From assembly GCF_003073045.1 (NCBI RefSeq), contig NC_037590.1, positions 27,616,449-27,680,448 on the forward strand: a stretch of DNA of 64,000 nucleotides. Direction: 5' to 3'. The notes under the pieces are model-generated. The model did no database searches. It was not told the DNA's origin and saw nothing but the letters and a program-made list of their open reading frames with translations. The position numbers and the translations under genes were made by a program. Of this stretch, positions 60,401 to 64,000 are shown in pieces; position 1 is the first letter of the stretch; every line of letters starts with the position of its first letter. Origin of the DNA: Pomacea canaliculata. Taxonomy: Eukaryota; Mollusca; Gastropoda; Architaenioglossa; Ampullariidae.

Positions 60401-63091
60401 TTTGCGATATTCTTTTACATTATAGTCTGACGATCGGTGTAGAATTTACGGAGGCAATATGTAGTTAACGAGAATAATTTAACCATAATGACATAAGAAA
60501 AATATGGGATATTTTCCACTAAATGTATTCACCGAGCAAGTAAGCCAAGAAAAGCTTTTCTTTGTCATTCTAATGCTCGGCAGCTTCGTTGGGTAGAGAG
60601 TATGTGTCACTTTCTGACTGTCGCAACAAGCCATCATTTCACTCAATGGTCATAAAAATGATGGTGAATAACGTTACTTGAAAAAAGTTATTCCTTATTA
60701 TAATATTGAAGAAGAATGTATTAAGAAACCGCTGATGGGACATTACAGATGAGATGATGAAGCTTGGCCATGCACGCTGAAGCCACGTGCGGGATGATGC
60801 AATTCTCCAGACTGTGGCACGTGCTGCAGCGCTGTCTGCTGACTTGGTCGCACAGGAAGAGCTTGGACACGATCTGAGGGTCTGGATGCTGTGTGCTTGG
60901 TCAAGTAGCACGCCTACCTGCTTATTATTCCCTTCTCGTCTTGTAATACTGTAGAAGCAGTCTAGTATTCACAATGACAGGCAGAAATATGTTCTTATGG
61001 TCCATAAGAACTGCGTACTGCATCCTGTTTTGAACGCCTTTTATTCATGTTCGAAACAAGATAAAATCCTTTTCAAGGATGCGGTGTCCCTTTGCCGAAT
61101 ATCAGCTTCCGTCCCGGCTGCCGGAGATGTCGTCAGGAGGAAGGAGGCGCGCTTTGTACCTGGTGAAGGACGAGGGTCACTAGGTGTGCAGTGGGTGAGA
61201 GGCGAGTACTGGACATTTTTACGGTCCACTTCCTAGTCGCTGTTAAAGGCCTACAAGAGTGCAAATGGTTTACTTACCTCACTGTAGCAGAGGAGTAAAG
61301 GTCAATGGCGTTCTCTAACCATTCGGACCTCGGAGAGTAAGGTGTTAGAGAATGCTCTTTTCTCGGGGGCAGATTTTTGTGAGGTGGGTACCCATCTCCT
61401 TCCCCAACCCTGGAGGGATTTGGGTCCCGATAGTAGTCAGTTTATGTTGTTTTTATAGCATGTGTTAATGTTGTATGTAAAGTGATGTTCTCGTGTTACT
61501 GTTGGCAGACAAAACAATTTCCTGAAATTTTTTTTAAGATATCTTGCATTTGCATTTGTCAGACTACCCCGTGGACCAAAGAGCCACAACAGTGTCATGA
61601 ATGGCACCCAATCAGCTCTGCCACTTGTTCACACAATCAGTGCTGAGAGAGAATGCATCACTAGGTACATCAGCGTAGTACTCCAATAATGTGCGGGTCA
61701 TATACAGAGTTTTATAGCATCCACCCAGTTAATTCATGCAAGTACCATCCATAGTTAACCTCCTGTCTTGTTGCACCTCCCTGCTTAATTCCCTATCGAT
61801 GGTAAATCTCACTGCTCTCAGAAGACAAAGCTTATACTTGGGTCAGCAGCAAGTCATTTTATATTTAAAGAAGTTAATATGAAATAAATCCTCTTCTGTT
61901 TGTTGATGTAGTCAGAATCTATTCTCTTGGGCTCTTATAATAAGCACGAGGCGTCACTTAGAAAGCATGCAAACACACACACAGTACTGGGTACCATGTA
62001 CAAGCTGCCAGGAGTCTCGAGAGAATATATTCTATTGAACTTATATTAAAACTTACACAGATCCTCTATCTCCAGACTCACACGCATTCAAATGTTTGTG
62101 GTCGCACGGATTCGGGAGGACGCGTGCAAAGCTATGAAAACAATTCATTTTATTGAAAACAGACTTCGGTGACGAGAAGACTTACACTATTTACAAATCC
62201 GATATAATATACATATATATATATACACATTAGACCGGCGATCTCTATTCACAACTTCATGATATGTTGTTCTCACAATCAGCCAACTGTACAGACAGGC
62301 GGACAGTCACTGACAACAAGCGACACGAATGGCAGCTGAAGTGTCAGTGGATGTCAGGCTGGTCACTACCCCACGGGGGAGTTAACCGAGTTGCTGGTAT
62401 CGTTTTCACCTAGAATAGATGTTCTTTGTTACTGATAAACAACAGTGGTGAGGATACCTTGCACAAGCAAGCAATCTCTCTTTCCTTCAATTTGCAGAAG
62501 ATGCCTGCATCATGTTTTCGAGTCCACCAGCAAGAGGTGGATGCACAAAATAGTTCCTTCTCTCATGAAACTCTACGACCAATGTCGTGAATGGGAAAGG
62601 AAGACTTGCTAATGGATTTCCACAAAAGTGTTCATTCGAGCCGTTCACCTTTTGAAATTTGTAGGCATTTTTCGTTTTTGTGGAAAGGAGATAGGAACAC
62701 TATTAGTGCAGTGTGCCCCGGTCAAACACGATAAGGTTATAGTGAGGGTTTCAGGCAGCAGGTGCACTGAACTTTGATCTTCCTTCACACAAGGAGATAA
62801 AGATGTATTATTAGACGAACCACGGACATCAACAGAGTCCAAGGTTCGACACTCTTACGCCTCCAGTTCATTGTCTATTATGCGACTTCAATGTATGGTT
62901 GGACAAATTCTAAAAGAATAGTTAATTGCTCTTGTTTAAGTCAGTCATAGCTACATAATTTATGATTCAGCTTATGATAAAGCTTACTTACCTGACGACA
63001 GCTGAGCAAGATTGGAGCAAGGGCCGATGACGACATCGTCAACTGCAATGTCACTCATGTAACTGTTGCCAGCTACCGCCTCAATAATGAT
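54484..63091 (-). CDS. Multi-MAM-domain protein, 3' part (partial; 5' end beyond the right edge; several frame breaks)
   Basis: MAM domains are extracellular adhesion modules. Exons 5' to 3': 63091-62992 (end of one MAM: IIIEAV...DIAVDDVVIGPC), then a complete second MAM from 57372-57217 (CSFDSGTCDWTQDYVTDVFDW), 57012-56936 (GQYLYIEASRPR), 56710-56531 (LLFYYSMYGQDMG) and 56402-56319 (LVYEAV, RGDLAIDSVEVLAGRC), then a third MAM from 55822-55680 (DELDWRRYQGPTPTPDTGPS), 55161-54899 (GYYIYVESS, MWYSMYGADIGTLKV) and 54579-54484 (IIIEAVV...GDIALDDLSLHAGQC, TAG). Each MAM begins and ends in phase 1, the usual shuffling-compatible layout. Exons 56710-56531, 56402-56319 and 55822-55680 each need a one-base correction to keep the MAM reading frame, so this is either a noisy assembly or a decaying gene. 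No membrane anchor follows the last MAM, so this end looks secreted unless spliced further. Confidence 0.82.
55464..55566. repeat. A-rich low-complexity tract in a MAM gene intron
   Basis: About 100 bases consist of A runs broken by single C residues, ending in AAC repeats. Such a tract could be the tail of an old retroelement or a simple expansion. It accounts for a poly-Phe open frame on the opposite strand. Confidence 0.85.
57373..62991 (-). other. Large MAM gene intron with unassigned open frames
   Basis: This 5.6-kb stretch lies between the end of one MAM domain and the start of the next. It is less AT-rich than the left half of the window. It holds a CT-rich simple repeat near 58097-58112 and unassigned minus-strand frames at 58442-58657 and 58665-58967. 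A Cys-rich minus-strand frame lies at about 60725-60890 (CDQVSRQRCSTCHSLENC). A minus-strand frame with a hairpin at 61277-61445 is listed separately. None has the phase 1 borders expected for an extra exon of the MAM gene. Transposable element remnants are the likeliest content. Confidence 0.4.
61277..61445 (-). other. Unassigned 55-codon open frame ending at a strong donor site and containing a hairpin
   Basis: On the minus strand an open frame starts after a stop near 61449, contains GEGDGYPPHKNLPPRKEHSL and PYSPRSEWLENAIDLYSS, and stops exactly at a GTAAGTA donor (61276-61270). Within it, GCGTTCTCTAAC (61308-61319) and GTTAGAGAATGC (61344-61355) are inverted repeats that pair fully in RNA if one G-U pair is allowed. 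The frame leaves in phase 2, which does not fit the MAM exons on either side. It may be a repeat whose translation happens to be open, or an exon of another transcript. Confidence 0.3.
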
Positions 63092-64000
63092 CTGTAAGAA
63101 AGATTAATAATGATCTGTATGTGACCTGCATCTGGAAGTGAAAAGAAAGAAAAGAAAAGAAAAATTATAAAGCAAAGTAATAGTAGAGAAAAATCAGAAA
63201 AAAACCATTGACAATTTTATTGACCATCTCAAATTGCATAAAATGCTATGCCTGCGTTTGTTTATCTGCAGAATATGGCCTTTCTGTGTGTACTGGCATA
63301 TCCATCTCTCATGTCTGAGTGGAAGGCTAGCCTCAAGAGCCTCAAGCTTGACATGCATGCATTTGCCTTAGTGCAGAGTGGTGGTCGAGAGGCTGGCTGA
63401 GCATCCAGCAAGCTGACCGCGGTGTTAGTCTATTATCGTCTTGTTTATGCAGCTGTTCCATCAACTACTCCTTCCGCCTCCTCCCCTACAAGTTCCTTCC
63501 GCTCCGTGGCCGAACAGATGGCGCGTTGGTGCGCTGGAGACATCTCGTCTCCCACCCGCCCTCTGTGCCTCCACCACCCCATTGGCATTGAGCAGAAAGC
63601 TTCTGAGGTCAAAGTGAAGGTTAACAGGCTGTTTTAACGGGTTAGTTTCTTTGAATTCGAATTGATGAAGCTAAACAAATAACAGTTTCTTTGGCTTGTC
63701 GCGCAGACGATCGCCATTTGAGGTCCCCCTGCCTCACCCACTGCCTCATAGATCGTGGTTGTCACGTGTTCTGCAAGCTGTTGTCCTAATGTTTTTAAAA
63801 AGAAAAGTTATCTGCTGTCTTAGAGATTCTGGGAGCACAGAAAAACCCTCGTCATGCATTAGGCAGTTTAGAAGAGGAATGCATTTCCTGTTGTTGAACT
63901 ACTCGTCAGTATTTGCTGACAGTCTCTCCGTTCTGTAGAGAAGACAAGAAAAGTGGAGAGGGGGAGGTTGGCAGGTGATTAAGGAGCACAAATTAGAGGC
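63092..64000. other. Right-hand end of the window, MAM gene intron; nothing recognised
   Basis: Upstream of exon 63091-62992 the sequence should hold the preceding MAM exons of the same gene, but none is recognisable before the window ends. A GAAA-rich simple repeat lies at 63140-63165. The open frames at 63422-63637 and 63696-63938 on the plus strand have no recognisable domain. Confidence 0.4.

Noticed and set aside
1..64000. tRNA, rRNA or CRISPR-like arrays
   Set aside because: No cloverleaf with a plausible B-box, no rRNA-like stretch and no regularly spaced direct repeats were seen by eye; short-period repeats are simple microsatellites.

Overview
The window is AT-rich animal nuclear DNA with intron-rich genes. 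Introns are almost all GT-AG, and two LINE fragments, a hAT-type MITE and other dispersed repeats lie in introns and intergenic DNA. Gene content and the LINE proteins point to a lophotrochozoan, most likely a mollusc (gastropod is my guess, not proven). No CRISPR, operon or bacterial-type structure is present. Five protein genes can be supported by splicing short coding blocks together; almost none of the long open frames is a whole gene.

Layout. 0.3-4.4 kb, minus: the N-terminal exons of the V-ATPase membrane subunit a (ATP6V0A1-like), running off the left edge. 6.8-22.6 kb, plus: a 29-exon gene for meiosis inhibitor protein 1 (MEI1), divergent from the V-ATPase gene across about 1-2.4 kb. 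A LINE 3' end and a hAT MITE sit in its introns. 23.8-35.1 kb, minus: TBL3/UTP13, the WD40 protein of the small-subunit processome, convergent with MEI1. 37.2-38.2 kb, minus: a decayed reverse transcriptase. 38.3-49.6 kb, plus: a 14-exon annexin of the A7/A11 type with a Ser/Lys-rich leader and a Gly/His/Pro/Tyr-rich N-terminal region, head-to-head with TBL3 across a GC-rich promoter region. 54.5-63.1 kb, minus: the 3' end of a multi-MAM-domain gene, continuing past the right edge.

The genes do not form one pathway: proton pumping, meiotic recombination, ribosome biogenesis, Ca2+-dependent membrane binding and extracellular adhesion are represented. Their packing (divergent, convergent, divergent) suggests two shared promoter regions.

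The most notable cross-cutting observation is that four of the five genes carry coding exons whose reading frame is broken by a small indel, although homology, exon phases and splice sites continue on both sides. This is best explained by residual indels in the assembly, or by decay in the case of the MAM gene. It should be settled before any gene is called a pseudogene. I did not find a convincing new multi-gene system.
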